The position numbers and the translations under genes were made by a program. DNA of 64,000 bases, taken from positions 62,001 through 126,000 of the forward strand of contig NZ_LXHE01000002.1 in assembly GCF_001656295.1 (NCBI RefSeq), written 5' to 3'. The DNA comes from Moraxella catarrhalis. GTDB taxonomy: Bacteria > Pseudomonadota > Gammaproteobacteria > Pseudomonadales > Moraxellaceae. Below, one piece after another: positions 1 through 8,839 of the stretch (the first letter of the stretch is position 1; every line of letters begins with the position of its first letter). Below the pieces are notes generated by a model. The model saw only the letters and a program-made list of their open reading frames with translations, did not search any database and was not told the DNA's origin.

Positions 1-1
1 A

Positions 2-871
2 TTCAATGGCAATATCGCAAACTCTCAGGATTATGGTCCAGCAAATGCTACCACAGACAATAAACCTTCCATCACTACGGTTGATATGGGGGCTGGTAAT
101 GACCTCTTATGGGTGCGTGGTGACCAACTGCAAGCAACACGTGTGTATTTGGGTGAGGGCAATGACACCTATACATTAGGTGGTAGAATTTTCTCATCCC
201 TGAACGAACCTCAAACTTCAGCAAACATCTTTGCAGAAGCAGGTAATGACACGGTGGAAATCGGTGGTGCTGTTTCACAAGCCAACATCTATATGGGCAG
301 CGGTAGCGACATCCTAACCATCAAAGGTAACTTAGCTTTTACAAATGTCATTGACATGGGCAGTGGTCAGGGTATTGACACAGATCTTTATCAACCAACC
401 TATAAAGCCAACGGCAAAAGTTTGGGCAATGATAATAACACCGATAAGCCATCAGATGTAAACCATCTAAATATCGAAGGTAGTATCAGTGGCAATACAA
501 CCATTTTGGGTGGTGCTGGTAAAGACCATGTTAATCTAAAAACTGGCAATCATTCGCTGTCTCTAAGCCAGCTGACAGATGTTGATGTCATTAACCTAAA
601 TGGTACAGGCAAAAACACCCTAAAAGATGTTAATGTCGCTAATGTCGCCAAAAACCAAAACTTGTATATTCAGGGTGGTAGTGATGACACCGTGGATATC
701 GGTCATTCAGGACCCATCAAAAAATATGGCGAGTCACCAAGAGATCCTAGCCCATGGGAAGTCACTTCTACTGAAAAAGTAGATGGGCATACCTATGATG
801 TTTGGACTCATGATAATGGTAATGGCGGTGTCAGCACAGTCTATATCGAGCAGGGCATCAACGTCATCTAA
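2..871 (+). CDS. C-terminal part of a large RTX-like repeat protein (5' end outside window)
   Basis: The reading frame is open from the first bases of the window, so only the last roughly 290 residues are present. They carry spaced glycine/aspartate motifs of the GxGND or GxGSD kind, each followed by a short beta-strand-like stretch (GAGNDLLW, GEGNDTYT, EAGNDTVE, GSGSDILT, GGAGKDHV). This resembles degenerate haemolysin-type calcium-binding repeats of large surface or secreted adhesins, but the motifs are about 25-50 residues apart rather than in tight nonapeptide arrays. The protein ends with the hydrophobic run GINVI. A strong hairpin terminator follows. I infer a large exported protein, possibly a substrate of the type I secretion genes at 16.3-21.7 kb. 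Family membership cannot be settled without the N-terminal part. Confidence 0.7.
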   Translation, partial: FNGNIANSQDYGPANATTDNKPSITTVDMGAGNDLLWVRGDQLQATRVYLGEGNDTYTLGGRIFSSLNEPQTSANIFAEAGNDTVEIGGAVSQANIYMGSGSDILTIKGNLAFTNVIDMGSGQGIDTDLYQPTYKANGKSLGNDNNTDKPSDVNHLNIEGSISGNTTILGGAGKDHVNLKTGNHSLSLSQLTDVDVINLNGTGKNTLKDVNVANVAKNQNLYIQGGSDDTVDIGHSGPIKKYGESPRDPSPWEVTSTEKVDGHTYDVWTHDNGNGGVSTVYIEQGINVI

Positions 872-892
872 TGTTATCTTAAAACAACCGCC

Positions 893-925
893 AAAACGCT
901 CCCAAGTTGGGGGCGTTTTTATTTT
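893..925 (+). terminator. Rho-independent terminator after the RTX-like gene
   Basis: AAAACGCTCCC pairs with GGGGGCGTTTT (one G-T wobble) around a short loop and is followed by a T-rich run. It lies about 20 bases after the stop of the repeat protein. Confidence 0.85.
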
Positions 926-1079
926 ATTTTTTTATCTCTTATGCAGAGTGGTGTATTTGTCGTATCATCTATCTAAGACCCATAACCATTTGCTAAAAAT
1001 GTTTTGATAAATTTACTGAATTTAAGAGAAAAATTTGTTATGATGGCAGTTTTTATAGTGATGTTTAGAAAATAGAACC

Positions 1080-2522
1080 ATGAGCGCATTACGCCAGACC
1101 CAATCGCAGTTACAGCTTTATGATACCCTAAGTGCCAGCAAGCGCCCATTTAAGCCGATTGAAGCGGGTAAAATAGGCATCTATGTCTGCGGCATGACGG
1201 TCTATGACTACTGCCACATGGGTCATGCCCGCGTGATGGTGGGGTTTGATGTGATTGTGCGTTGGCTAAGAGCGATTGGCTTTGATGTCAATTATGTGCG
1301 TAATATCACTGATATTGACGATAAAATTATTCACCGAGCCAATGAAAATGGCGAAACCATCACTGATCTGACCGACCGGTTTATCGCTGCGATGTGGCAA
1401 GACGAAAAATCGCTCGGCTGCCAATCGCCTAACATGGAGCCGCGCGCTACCGAGCATATCGAAAATATGCAAGATCTTATTCATGGTCTGATGAATAAAG
1501 ACTTGGCGTACCAAGGCAATGGCGGCGATGTGTATTATGCTGTCGATAAATTTCCCGACTATGGCAAATTATCAAAGCGTAAACTCGATGACATGCAAGC
1601 TGGCGCATCAGAGCGCGTCAGTGCAGCAGACGATAAGCAAAATCCATTTGATTTCGTGCTGTGGAAAGCAGCCAAGCCGTCCGAACCACATTGGCAATCG
1701 CCGTGGGGACTGGGTCGCCCAGGTTGGCACATTGAGTGTAGTGCGATGAGTACTTGCTGTTTGGGTGAAACTTTTGACATTCATGGCGGGGGGCATGATT
1801 TGCAATTTCCGCATCATGAAAACGAAATCGCCCAATCCGAAGGCGTCAGCGGAAAAACCTATGCCAATCATTGGATGCATATGGGGTTTATTAATATTGA
1901 TGGCGAAAAAATGAGCAAGTCTTTGGGTAATTTTTTCACCATTCGCGAAGTGGTGGATAAATTTCACCCTGAAACGGTGCGCTTTTTCTTATTATCCAGC
2001 CACTATCGCAGCCCAGTGAATTTTTCTGATACCGCACTCAAAGAAAGCCATACGGCGCTGTCACGCATTTATCAATCGCTAAAATCCGCTGAAAACTTCG
2101 GCTCAATCTCAATCACACCAAGCGCTTGGGAGAGTCAGGCAGGTCAAGAATTCGCCAAAGCGATGAATGATGACTTTAATACCCCAAAAGCGGTGAGCGT
2201 ACTTTTTGGCATCGTGGCGGAGATCAATCGAGCAATAAAAGCAGGCGAGCACCAAAAAGCAGTCCAAGAAGCCGCCATTCTAAAGGCACTGTCTTCGGTG
2301 CTGAATATCGCCCAATCATCGCCTAATGAGTTTTTGCAAGCCAATATTGGCAATAAGCCTGATGGCTTAAGTGATGCCGAGATTGCCAATAAAATCGCCC
2401 AAAGACAACAAGCCAAAGCTCAAAAAAACTTTGCCAAGGCAGATGCGATCCGTGATGAGCTAAAATCGCAAGGCATTGAGCTTGAAGACAGCCGAGCTGG
2501 CACGACTTGGCGACGGGTATAA
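1080..2522 (+). CDS. cysS: Cysteinyl-tRNA synthetase
   Basis: This cytoplasmic class I synthetase charges tRNA-Cys. The 480-residue length is usual for the family. Visible signatures are the zinc-ligand Cys37 in YVCGMTVYD, the HIGH-type motif HMGH at 46-49, the second zinc cysteine near residue 220 in WHIECSAMS followed by [14 protein letters not shown], and the KMSKS loop at 277-281. The C-terminal part has the charged helical anticodon-binding region. The gene stands alone, with an AT-rich 210-base leader upstream that contains a TATGAT-like -10 near 1039-1044. Nothing unusual was seen. Confidence 0.98.
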   Translation: MSALRQTQSQLQLYDTLSASKRPFKPIEAGKIGIYVCGMTVYDYCHMGHARVMVGFDVIVRWLRAIGFDVNYVRNITDIDDKIIHRANENGETITDLTDRFIAAMWQDEKSLGCQSPNMEPRATEHIENMQDLIHGLMNKDLAYQGNGGDVYYAVDKFPDYGKLSKRKLDDMQAGASERVSAADDKQNPFDFVLWKAAKPSEPHWQSPWGLGRPGWHIECSAMSTCCLGETFDIHGGGHDLQFPHHENEIAQSEGVSGKTYANHWMHMGFINIDGEKMSKSLGNFFTIREVVDKFHPETVRFFLLSSHYRSPVNFSDTALKESHTALSRIYQSLKSAENFGSISITPSAWESQAGQEFAKAMNDDFNTPKAVSVLFGIVAEINRAIKAGEHQKAVQEAAILKALSSVLNIAQSSPNEFLQANIGNKPDGLSDAEIANKIAQRQQAKAQKNFAKADAIRDELKSQGIELEDSRAGTTWRRV

Positions 2523-2646
2523 GGCATAAGCTTTTTAAAGATTAATTTGTACCATGAGATTTAATGGGCCGTTTACCAAATTACCCTTGTAATTATGCTA
2601 AAAACACCCATAATACAGGCTGATTTTATAATATGAGAACGCTCTT

Positions 2647-2940
2647 ATGAAAATGATGATGTTGTCGCTGATGGTTTTGGGTTTGGTCGTGGCATCAAAT
2701 GCGTATGCTGATATTGAAAAAATATACGCCCAAAGCTGTGCAACTTGTCATGATAGCGGTACTTTTAATGCACCCAAAAAAGGTGATGTTGCCACATGGC
2801 ATCGCCTAAATCAGCAGAAGGGTCAAGAGGCATTGATCAAATCCACTCGTCAAGGCATGCCGCAGATGCCTGCCATGGGGCTGTGCCAAAATTGTACAGA
2901 CAAAGACTTTGCTGAGCTGATTGAATACATGAGCAAATAG
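2647..2940 (+). CDS. Small periplasmic cytochrome c5-type protein
   Basis: This 97-residue protein has an N-terminal signal peptide ending near AYA (residue 21), one haem-binding CATCH motif at 31-35, and a methionine-rich segment MPQMPAMG (71-78) that should supply the axial Met ligand. Two further cysteines at 80 and 83 (CQNC) are typical of cytochrome c5, where they form a disulphide. It probably shuttles electrons in the periplasm between the bc1 complex and terminal oxidases. A diheme cytochrome c4 gene lies 265 bases downstream on the same strand, a sensible functional partner, though the gap suggests separate transcription. Confidence 0.88.
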   Translation: MKMMMLSLMVLGLVVASNAYADIEKIYAQSCATCHDSGTFNAPKKGDVATWHRLNQQKGQEALIKSTRQGMPQMPAMGLCQNCTDKDFAELIEYMSK

Positions 2941-3205
2941 AGCAAAGGGTGATAATCAATCTGCTTGGCTGCCCCTAAATGTTCATCCATCTGCTGATTT
3001 TGTCAATAAAATCACGATTATTTGAAAAAAATGTTACCAAAACCACAATTTTTGTAGGAAAATTTAGCTAACTCTTGCTATAATAATAAAAGTTACTCAG
3101 ATGAATTGCCATAAGTAGTTTTTTGAATTATAAATGATGGGCTAAATGAACCAAGATTTAGCCACAATATCACCCAAGACTTAGCCAAGTTAGTAGGAAA
3201 TTATT

Positions 3206-3898
3206 ATGAAACCTGCCAAAAAAGCAACTTTAGCCAAACTCGCTCTAGCCTCAGGAATTGGTCTTGCCAGTTTTTCAGCGTATGCTGCTGTCACTGTCCC
3301 GACATATGACATTGAAGCAGGCAAAGCCATCGTTGAAGCCAACTGTGCTGCCTGTCATGGTCTTGATGGTATGAGTCCTGTGCCTACTCAGCCAAACCTT
3401 GGTGGTCAAAATATCAAGTATCTTTATAAGCAGTTGGTTGATTTTAAGACCAAAGCACGCCGTAATGGTATTATGGAAGCTCAGCTGGCTGGATTGACTC
3501 AGCAGGATTTGGCAAATTTGGCAGGTTATTATGCCAGCAGAACCCCTTGGACACCAGGCTATGGCAATAAAGCAACAGTTGCCGAAGCAACCAAACTATA
3601 CTTAGGTGGTGATAAAACTCGTGGCGTTATTCCGTGTTCAGGTTGTCATGATCCCAAAGGTGCAGGTAATGCGTACGCAGGCTTTCCTCGCTTAGGTGGT
3701 CAGCACGCTGCCTATTTGGCAACACAATTAAAACTGTTCCGTGCCGCAGGTCGTGAAGATGATGTTTCATCAGATACAGAATTGCGTACCAACGATTCTG
3801 CCAAGGCAGGTGATAAAGGCATGATGCAGATGGTGGCATCACGGTTATCAGATCGTGATATTAAGATTTTATCTGAATATTTATCAGCACTTCACTGA
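3206..3898 (+). CDS. Diheme cytochrome c4
   Basis: The 230-residue secreted protein has a signal peptide ending about AYA-AV (residue 28) and two haem-binding CxxCH motifs, CAACH at 47-51 and CSGCH at 144-148, one in each of two homologous halves. Methionines in the second half (GMMQM) can serve as axial ligand. This is the classic cytochrome c4 layout. It is a periplasmic electron carrier, probably membrane-associated, delivering electrons to terminal oxidases. The start is supported by the purine-rich site TAGGAAATTATT just upstream. Several hairpins follow the stop codon (3904-4095). Confidence 0.92.
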   Translation: MKPAKKATLAKLALASGIGLASFSAYAAVTVPTYDIEAGKAIVEANCAACHGLDGMSPVPTQPNLGGQNIKYLYKQLVDFKTKARRNGIMEAQLAGLTQQDLANLAGYYASRTPWTPGYGNKATVAEATKLYLGGDKTRGVIPCSGCHDPKGAGNAYAGFPRLGGQHAAYLATQLKLFRAAGREDDVSSDTELRTNDSAKAGDKGMMQMVASRLSDRDIKILSEYLSALH

Positions 3899-3903
3899 TA
3901 CAC

Positions 3904-3953
3904 TAAGCGGCGATATACATCAAGCCGCTTAAGCCTTAAGCATGATGCTTAAA
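3904..3953 (+). repeat. Two consecutive inverted repeats after cytochrome c4
   Basis: AAGCGGC pairs with GCCGCTT across a 12-base loop (about 3905-3930). TTAAGCAT/ATGCTTAA follows at about 3937-3953. Neither has a proper T-run. They may protect the 3' end of the transcript or weakly terminate it. Confidence 0.5.
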
Positions 3954-4061
3954 ATACAAACATCATAATAACGATACGATAGCCATCAACAGTTAGTGTT
4001 AGATATATACTTTTAGATTTGATGGTTGGCATAAACAAATGTATCAGAAAATTTATTATTT

Positions 4062-4095
4062 CATTAAAAAGCTCCCAAAAAGGGAGTTTTTTAAT
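4062..4095 (+). terminator. Rho-independent terminator downstream of cytochrome c4
   Basis: CATTAAAAAGCTCCC / GGGAGTTTTTTAATG forms a hairpin with a T-run about 165 bases after the cytochrome c4 stop. The symmetry with flanking A and T runs would work in both directions. Confidence 0.8.
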
Positions 4096-4152
4096 GTATG
4101 GCAGCTTTAGGGCTTTATTGGTTTTTGTGTTAAAATATGCCAAATCTTTATC

Positions 4153-5247
4153 ATGGTATCAAATATGCTTCATCGATATACGGTCTTTTTTGTGGCGTGT
4201 GCTTTGCCTTTGATGTTCATTGGTCAAGTTGCACCAAATATGGCACGAGAATTGGATTTTTGGCTGCTTTGGGTAGCAGCGATGGTTTTGGTTGGTTTAC
4301 CTGTCTTATTTGCCGAATTTGCATTGTCGGCTCGTTCAGGTGATATGCCGTGGCAGGGTATGCAAAAACTGACTCGTGAAGCAGATGCAGGCTTAGTTTG
4401 GCGAGGTTTTGCACTACTGTCTGTCGTTATCTCAATATTAATCGCAGCCAATCTCTCAGGGCAGATTGCCATGAGAGCTTATGTACACTTTGGTTCGGTG
4501 TTGCAGCAGTCAGGCATCCCTATATTTGGTATGGCAGCAGGCTTGATGGTCATTGCATTGATATTAAGCTTATTAAAAAGTCGCCTACTGATGGTGGGCG
4601 TCTTGTTGATTTTATTGGGTTCGCTGTTATCGTTATATGACAGTGCGGTGAGCGTTCCTGTCATGACCGAGGTTGGACTGCTTGAGTGGTCTCGTGCGGT
4701 CATACTGGCACTTTTGTGCGTTGGTATTGGTACAGGTTTATACTGGTTTGGGGGTATGGCGACCGCACCAAGTTTGATGACTGCCAAAAAATCTTTGGCA
4801 GGCTATATTTTGCCTGTCTGGCTCACTCAGCTCATCTTTGGTTCAATTGCAATCTTAGCAGGCTCAGCTTTGGTAGGCGTGGCGTCATTTGTCGTTACCA
4901 GCCTAGGTATGTTATTGGTTGCGGCATTTTTATTATATTATGCGTACACACAGCTTAGTACACGCTTTGGTATACTGATGGCGGTGGCGATGGTATTATT
5001 ATTGGCGATTGTGTTTAGTGTTATTCCTGCTAATATTTTATTAATCATCATTATCTGTCTAAGCTTGGTGGCGGTTTTGATGTTGTCTATTTTTTCAGGA
5101 TTTGTGATGAAAATTAGCCATTTAAGAAAAACGCTGAATATGAGTAGTGAGCTTCGATATAATACTTGGCGTGTTTTTGTACGCATTATTGTGCCTATTG
5201 CCATTATTGTAGCAATCATCGGTTTGGTGCTTGAATGGATTGTTTAG
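4153..5247 (+). CDS. Multi-pass membrane protein with weak resemblance to sodium:neurotransmitter symporters
   Basis: The 364 residues are almost entirely hydrophobic, with about ten to eleven predicted transmembrane segments and short loops. The N-terminal part (GLPVLFAEFALSARSGDMPWQGM..., then a long hydrophobic stretch) recalls the TM2-TM3 region of the NSS/SNF family (pattern P.l..E..lG). The protein is shorter than typical NSS members (about 450-500 residues), and I do not see the full sodium-site motifs. Substrate is unknown. A -10-like TAAAAT only about 16 bases upstream of the first ATG suggests a very short leader; ATG at 4165 is an alternative start. The RnfH-like gene begins 9 bases after the stop, so the two are probably co-transcribed. 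Confidence 0.6.
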   Translation: MVSNMLHRYTVFFVACALPLMFIGQVAPNMARELDFWLLWVAAMVLVGLPVLFAEFALSARSGDMPWQGMQKLTREADAGLVWRGFALLSVVISILIAANLSGQIAMRAYVHFGSVLQQSGIPIFGMAAGLMVIALILSLLKSRLLMVGVLLILLGSLLSLYDSAVSVPVMTEVGLLEWSRAVILALLCVGIGTGLYWFGGMATAPSLMTAKKSLAGYILPVWLTQLIFGSIAILAGSALVGVASFVVTSLGMLLVAAFLLYYAYTQLSTRFGILMAVAMVLLLAIVFSVIPANILLIIIICLSLVAVLMLSIFSGFVMKISHLRKTLNMSSELRYNTWRVFVRIIVPIAIIVAIIGLVLEWIV

Positions 5248-5255
5248 AGCAATGT

Positions 5256-5567
5256 ATGACCATCGCCATCAGCCATGTTGCGTCCTCAGGTAAGCAGTAT
5301 TATAGCGAACTTAGCCTACCGATGGGTACAACCATCTATGAAGCATTGACGCTTGTGCCTTGGGTGCATGGCGAAGAGTTTGAAGATTTTTGGCATTGGG
5401 TACAAAATAATTTGGACAATGGCCCAAATCATAAGTCTTGGTATGTGGGTATTTTTAGCCAAAAAAAACGCCTTGATACCATACTTTTGGCAGGCGATCG
5501 CATAGAAATTTACCGACCCTTGACCATTGACCCAATGGCTAAGCGAAAGGCACTTTCAAAAAAATAG
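5256..5567 (+). CDS. rnfH: RnfH/PasI family ubiquitin-fold protein
   Basis: The 103 residues match the RnfH family: an N-terminal ITIAISHVASSGKQYYSELSLP-type strand, the ...GTTIYEAL helix, and the ending VGIFSQKKRLDTILLAGDRIEIYRPLTIDPMAKRKAL, which is the family's most conserved block (LxDGDRVEIYRPLxxDPKxxR). The start at 5256 begins right at the conserved first strand. An upstream in-frame ATG (5235) would overlap the preceding membrane-protein gene. RnfH genes often sit beside ratA and smpB; here the neighbour is a membrane protein instead. The biochemical role of the family is not settled. Confidence 0.88.
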   Translation: MTIAISHVASSGKQYYSELSLPMGTTIYEALTLVPWVHGEEFEDFWHWVQNNLDNGPNHKSWYVGIFSQKKRLDTILLAGDRIEIYRPLTIDPMAKRKALSKK

Positions 5568-5626
5568 CCAACAAAACCATCAGTTTGATGGGTATTAATC
5601 TTAAAGTTTTACCTTACAGTTCTATA

Positions 5627-5667
5627 TTAATAAAATGCAGCCAACAATTTTGGCTGCATTTTATTAA
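5627..5667. terminator. Bidirectional terminator between convergent genes
   Basis: A long perfect stem, TTAATAAAATGCAGCCA paired with TGGCTGCATTTTATTAA around a short loop, lies between the RnfH-like gene (plus) and the MliC-like lipoprotein gene (minus). A and T runs on the two sides suit termination in both directions. Confidence 0.85.
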
Positions 5668-5691
5668 TGGTGGTACCTATCTTAGATGAGA

Positions 5692-6165
5692 TTACATCAA
5701 AGCAGGTGAGTTGGTACGGCAATTTAGCGTATATTCTTGACCTGTTTCACCAAGGATGACTGATAATAAAGCTTCAGAGCGTTGGGCATGCCAATCATAT
5801 ACACTGTTTGGATTGGTGTCATTAATAAAACGCATACCTGACCCTCTTGTGGCTGGACGCATCACGATCTCTTGGTTGTGTAGGTGCCAAGTTGGCGCAC
5901 TGACGGTCAATACTGCACGGTCATTTTCTGGTTGATAGTTTGCCACAACTTTGGCGCCTTCATCACATTGATAAACCGCTGTGATGTCTTGTCCATAAAC
6001 GCCATGTTGGTGATGAGTGCCATGATGATGAGCACCATGATGAGTACCAGCTGTTGGCACAACAACAACGCCTGCTTGATTGGCTGGTACGCTGACGGTT
6101 GACGGTGTTGTACAACCTGTGATTGCCATCATAACAGCAGCAGAACTCAAAAGTAATTTTTTCAT
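5692..6165 (-). CDS. Lipoprotein of the MliC (C-type lysozyme inhibitor) type with a histidine-rich linker
   Basis: The 157-residue protein has a lipoprotein signal with lipobox ITGC (Cys18). A histidine-rich linker at about 41-54 (THHGAHHHGTHHQHG) follows. The C-terminal domain from about residue 62 has the MliC/PliC pattern: YQCDEGAKVVANY at the start, a central MRPATRGSGMRFIND corresponding to the family's SGSGxRY loop, a following tryptophan, and a terminal Cys (LNCRTN) able to bond with the first. MliC proteins block host or competitor C-type lysozyme. The His-rich linker is not a normal part of the family and suggests metal binding. It is a single gene, convergent with the RnfH-like gene. 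Confidence 0.75.
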   Translation of the reverse strand: MKKLLLSSAAVMMAITGCTTPSTVSVPANQAGVVVVPTAGTHHGAHHHGTHHQHGVYGQDITAVYQCDEGAKVVANYQPENDRAVLTVSAPTWHLHNQEIVMRPATRGSGMRFINDTNPNSVYDWHAQRSEALLSVILGETGQEYTLNCRTNSPALM

Positions 6166-6517
6166 AAGTCATCCTTTTATTGATAAAAAGCCAGAATTGG
6201 TAAATTCATTATAGGTCAAATCATGATGAGCTGAGTGATTTTTGATGGCTAATCTGTGATAGTCATGTGAAAAATGTTGCTTAACTCTTTCTTTTATTGG
6301 CTGATAGTTGCTTTGGTGTTTGTTATGTGACAAGATTTCGACACATCACCAAACCAAGCTTAGATATGTGGGGCTTGGTTTGGTGATTTTGGTTGTTAAA
6401 GCGTACCTGATTTTGAACAATTTACAACAGCTTTACTGTTTAAGACAGCTTTACTGTTTAAATAGGTATTTTTTATCATAACTACCAAAGATAAACATGC
6501 CTTATTATCCAAATGGC
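6166..6517. other. Intergenic region with a long inverted repeat and a short direct repeat
   Basis: This 350-base gap lies between nhaA's 3' end and the start of the MliC-like gene, both on the minus strand. It contains an inverted repeat, ATCACCAAACCAAGC with GCTTGGTTTGGTGAT, at about 6346-6388, and a tandem repeat ACAGCTTTACTGTTTAA at 6427-6443 and 6445-6461. No credible gene was seen. The inverted repeat probably ends nhaA transcription. Confidence 0.6.
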
Positions 6518-7747
6518 TTAAGCCTGAGTGTCGTGTTGTGCGGGAATAAACCCTTCGCCTGTATCTTTGGCAAGGACGGGATGGTCAGCATTTGGAATAT
6601 TGCCTCGTAAAATCACATAACCAATCACGCCTGAGATGATTGAGCCTAAAATAATCCCTAAGCGTGGATCAAAATCCTTAGGAGCATCGCCAAACGCTAG
6701 ACCTGAGATGAATAAACTCATCGTAAAACCAATGCCACACAGCAAAGACACCCCATACAGTTGCTTGATGGTTGTGTCTTTTGGTAGGGATGCCAGCCCA
6801 AACTTCAAACATAAAAAGACCGCCGCCATCACACCGATTTGCTTACCAATAAATAATCCTGCGGCGATACCAAGTGGGACTGAATGTAATAAACTGTCAA
6901 TGCCTGTTCCTACCAATCCAATGCCTGCGTTAGCAAAAGCAAATAAAGGCAACACGCCAAAAGCGACGGTATTGTGTAAATCGTGTTCAAGCTCTTCTAG
7001 AGGTGAATGCTCAGGGTCGCTTTTATCACGCAAGGGGATAAAAAATGCCAGCAAAACCCCTGCCAAAGTAGCATGAACGCCTGATTTTAAAAATGCTGCC
7101 CACATGACCAGACCAATCAATAAATATGGTGTCAGTCGCACAACATTCATTTTATTTAAGATGAATAAAAATGGAAAACAAACCCCAGCCACCGCCAAAG
7201 ATGATAAAGATAAATCACTGGTATAAAACAAAGCAATGATGACAATTGCACCAAGGTCATCAAAAATGGCGATAGAGACCAAAAAGACTTTTAAAGCATT
7301 TGGGACACGATTGCCCAATAAGCTTAATACCCCCAAGGCAAAAGCAATATCGGTAGCGGCAGGAATCGCCCAGCCTGCCAACTGTTCAGGATTACTCTGA
7401 TTAAACGCAGCATAAATTAACGCTGGCATCACCATACCGCCAACCGCTGCCAAGGCAGGCATTAAAATTTGTTTAACATCAGACAGCTCACCAATTAAGG
7501 CTTCTCTTTTTAGCTCAAGTCCAACCAAAAAGAAAAATATTGCCATCAAACCGTCATTAATCCAATGATGGGCATCTTTGGCAATTTGAAATGTGCCTAT
7601 TTGAACCACAACAGGCGCATGAATAAAGGCATGGTACATCTCGTCAAGCGGTGAATTGGCAATAATCATCGCCAGTAAAGCTGCCGCTGCCAGTACAATA
7701 CCGCCTGCAGCTTCAAGCTCTAAAAATCGTTTGAATTGTGCAAACAT
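6518..7747 (-). CDS. nhaA: Na+/H+ antiporter NhaA
   Basis: This 409-residue inner-membrane antiporter exchanges two protons for one sodium ion. It shows the diagnostic NhaA blocks: [25 protein letters not shown] at the N-terminus, [37 protein letters not shown] (the Asp equivalent to E. coli D133) and [20 protein letters not shown] (the adjacent aspartate pair equivalent to D163/D164). Length is slightly above the E. coli protein. The start is supported by a GGGAAG site a few bases upstream on the minus strand. It appears monocistronic. Confidence 0.97.
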   Translation of the reverse strand: MFAQFKRFLELEAAGGIVLAAAALLAMIIANSPLDEMYHAFIHAPVVVQIGTFQIAKDAHHWINDGLMAIFFFLVGLELKREALIGELSDVKQILMPALAAVGGMVMPALIYAAFNQSNPEQLAGWAIPAATDIAFALGVLSLLGNRVPNALKVFLVSIAIFDDLGAIVIIALFYTSDLSLSSLAVAGVCFPFLFILNKMNVVRLTPYLLIGLVMWAAFLKSGVHATLAGVLLAFFIPLRDKSDPEHSPLEELEHDLHNTVAFGVLPLFAFANAGIGLVGTGIDSLLHSVPLGIAAGLFIGKQIGVMAAVFLCLKFGLASLPKDTTIKQLYGVSLLCGIGFTMSLFISGLAFGDAPKDFDPRLGIILGSIISGVIGYVILRGNIPNADHPVLAKDTGEGFIPAQHDTQA

Positions 7748-8028
7748 AAACTTCCCAACTTAGGTGCGTTCAGCTAACAGGCGTTACAAAATCAGTTAAC
7801 CAGTTAGGATAATTTGATTTTTTGTTAGCTGATGGCAAAATTGATAAATTAGATTAATTTGGGATTAACTTTATCATAAAAATATGGTGATGATAAAGGC
7901 TTGATTACAAAACTTTAGCGAATTTATTTCAAAAATACCAAATTCACTCAGGCAAAATAATTCTGAAAGATCAAATGCGTCATGTATAATAGCTTAGCTG
8001 TCAACATGGGCGGATATTAAGGGTGGGT

Positions 8029-8778
8029 ATGGATTTAGGCTTTGAGATTTTGGCGCTGTTATTTGCGGTGGCACTTGTGGCAGGCTTTGTGGATGCGATG
8101 GCGGGCGGTGGCGGGCTATTGACGATTCCTGCGCTTTTGTTGGCAGGTGTACCGCCTGTGGCAACGCTTGCGACAAATAAACTTCAAGCTTCGGCAGGGT
8201 CTTTTTCTGCTTCTTTAACCATGATAAAAAAGGGCATCATCCATCCTTCACAGATCAAAGGCGCGATACTGATGGCATTCATTGGCTCTACGCTTGGGAC
8301 GCTTTTGGTGCAACTATCACCGCCTGAGATGCTCAAAGTCGTCATTCCTTTTTTGGTGGCAGGCGTTGGGATTTATACTTTATTTGCGCCAAATTTGGGT
8401 GAAATTGAGCGCGCGCCCAAAATCAGTCATCGCACTTGGCAAAAAACTACCGTTCCGCTTGTTGGGTTTTATGATGGCTACTTAGGACCAGGCACAGGCA
8501 CATTTTTTGCACTATCCAATGTCGCTTTGCGCGGGATGAATTTGATCAAAGCCACGGCAGTTGCCAAGCTTTTAAACTTTTCGACCAATATTGCCAGCTT
8601 GTTATTTTTTATGCTGGGCGGTCATGTGTTGTGGAAAGTGGGATTTGTGATGATGGCAGGGCAGATCATCGGTGCGATTGCAGGCAGTCAAATGGTGGTG
8701 AAAGGCGGCGCAAAATTTATCAGACCCGTCATTGTGCTGATGTGCTTTGCCATGGTGTGTCGGTATTTGTTTTGGTAG
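8029..8778 (+). CDS. TauE/SafE (YfcA) family membrane permease
   Basis: The protein of about 249 residues has eight or so hydrophobic segments in the two-half arrangement of the TauE/SafE family. Family hallmarks are AGFVDAMAGGGGLLTIPALL near the N-terminus with PPVATLATNKLQASAGS, and in the second half GFYDGYLGPGTGTFFALS. Such proteins are proposed exporters of sulfite, sulfoacetate or similar anions; the substrate here is unknown. The ATG at 8029 is preferred; a GTG two codons earlier (8023) is possible. A TATAAT hexamer at 7985-7990 is the probable -10. coaBC follows 61 bases later. Confidence 0.9.
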   Translation: MDLGFEILALLFAVALVAGFVDAMAGGGGLLTIPALLLAGVPPVATLATNKLQASAGSFSASLTMIKKGIIHPSQIKGAILMAFIGSTLGTLLVQLSPPEMLKVVIPFLVAGVGIYTLFAPNLGEIERAPKISHRTWQKTTVPLVGFYDGYLGPGTGTFFALSNVALRGMNLIKATAVAKLLNFSTNIASLLFFMLGGHVLWKVGFVMMAGQIIGAIAGSQMVVKGGAKFIRPVIVLMCFAMVCRYLFW

Positions 8779-8816
8779 CATCTTGGATTGTGGGTGATGA
8801 TAAGGGCGTTATGGTG

Positions 8817-8822
8817 TATAAT
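8817..8822 (+). promoter_or_regulatory. Candidate -10 element for coaBC
   Basis: A perfect TATAAT lies about 18 bases before the first ATG of coaBC. No good -35 was recognised at standard spacing, so this rests on the hexamer alone. Confidence 0.4.
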
Positions 8823-8839
8823 GCCAATTTATTTATCAG

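Noticed and set aside
6636-7076. Open frame of about 146 codons antisense to nhaA
   Set aside because: It lies wholly within the strongly conserved nhaA gene, has no ribosome site and reads as a Lys/Pro/Asn-rich mirror of the membrane protein. A shadow frame.
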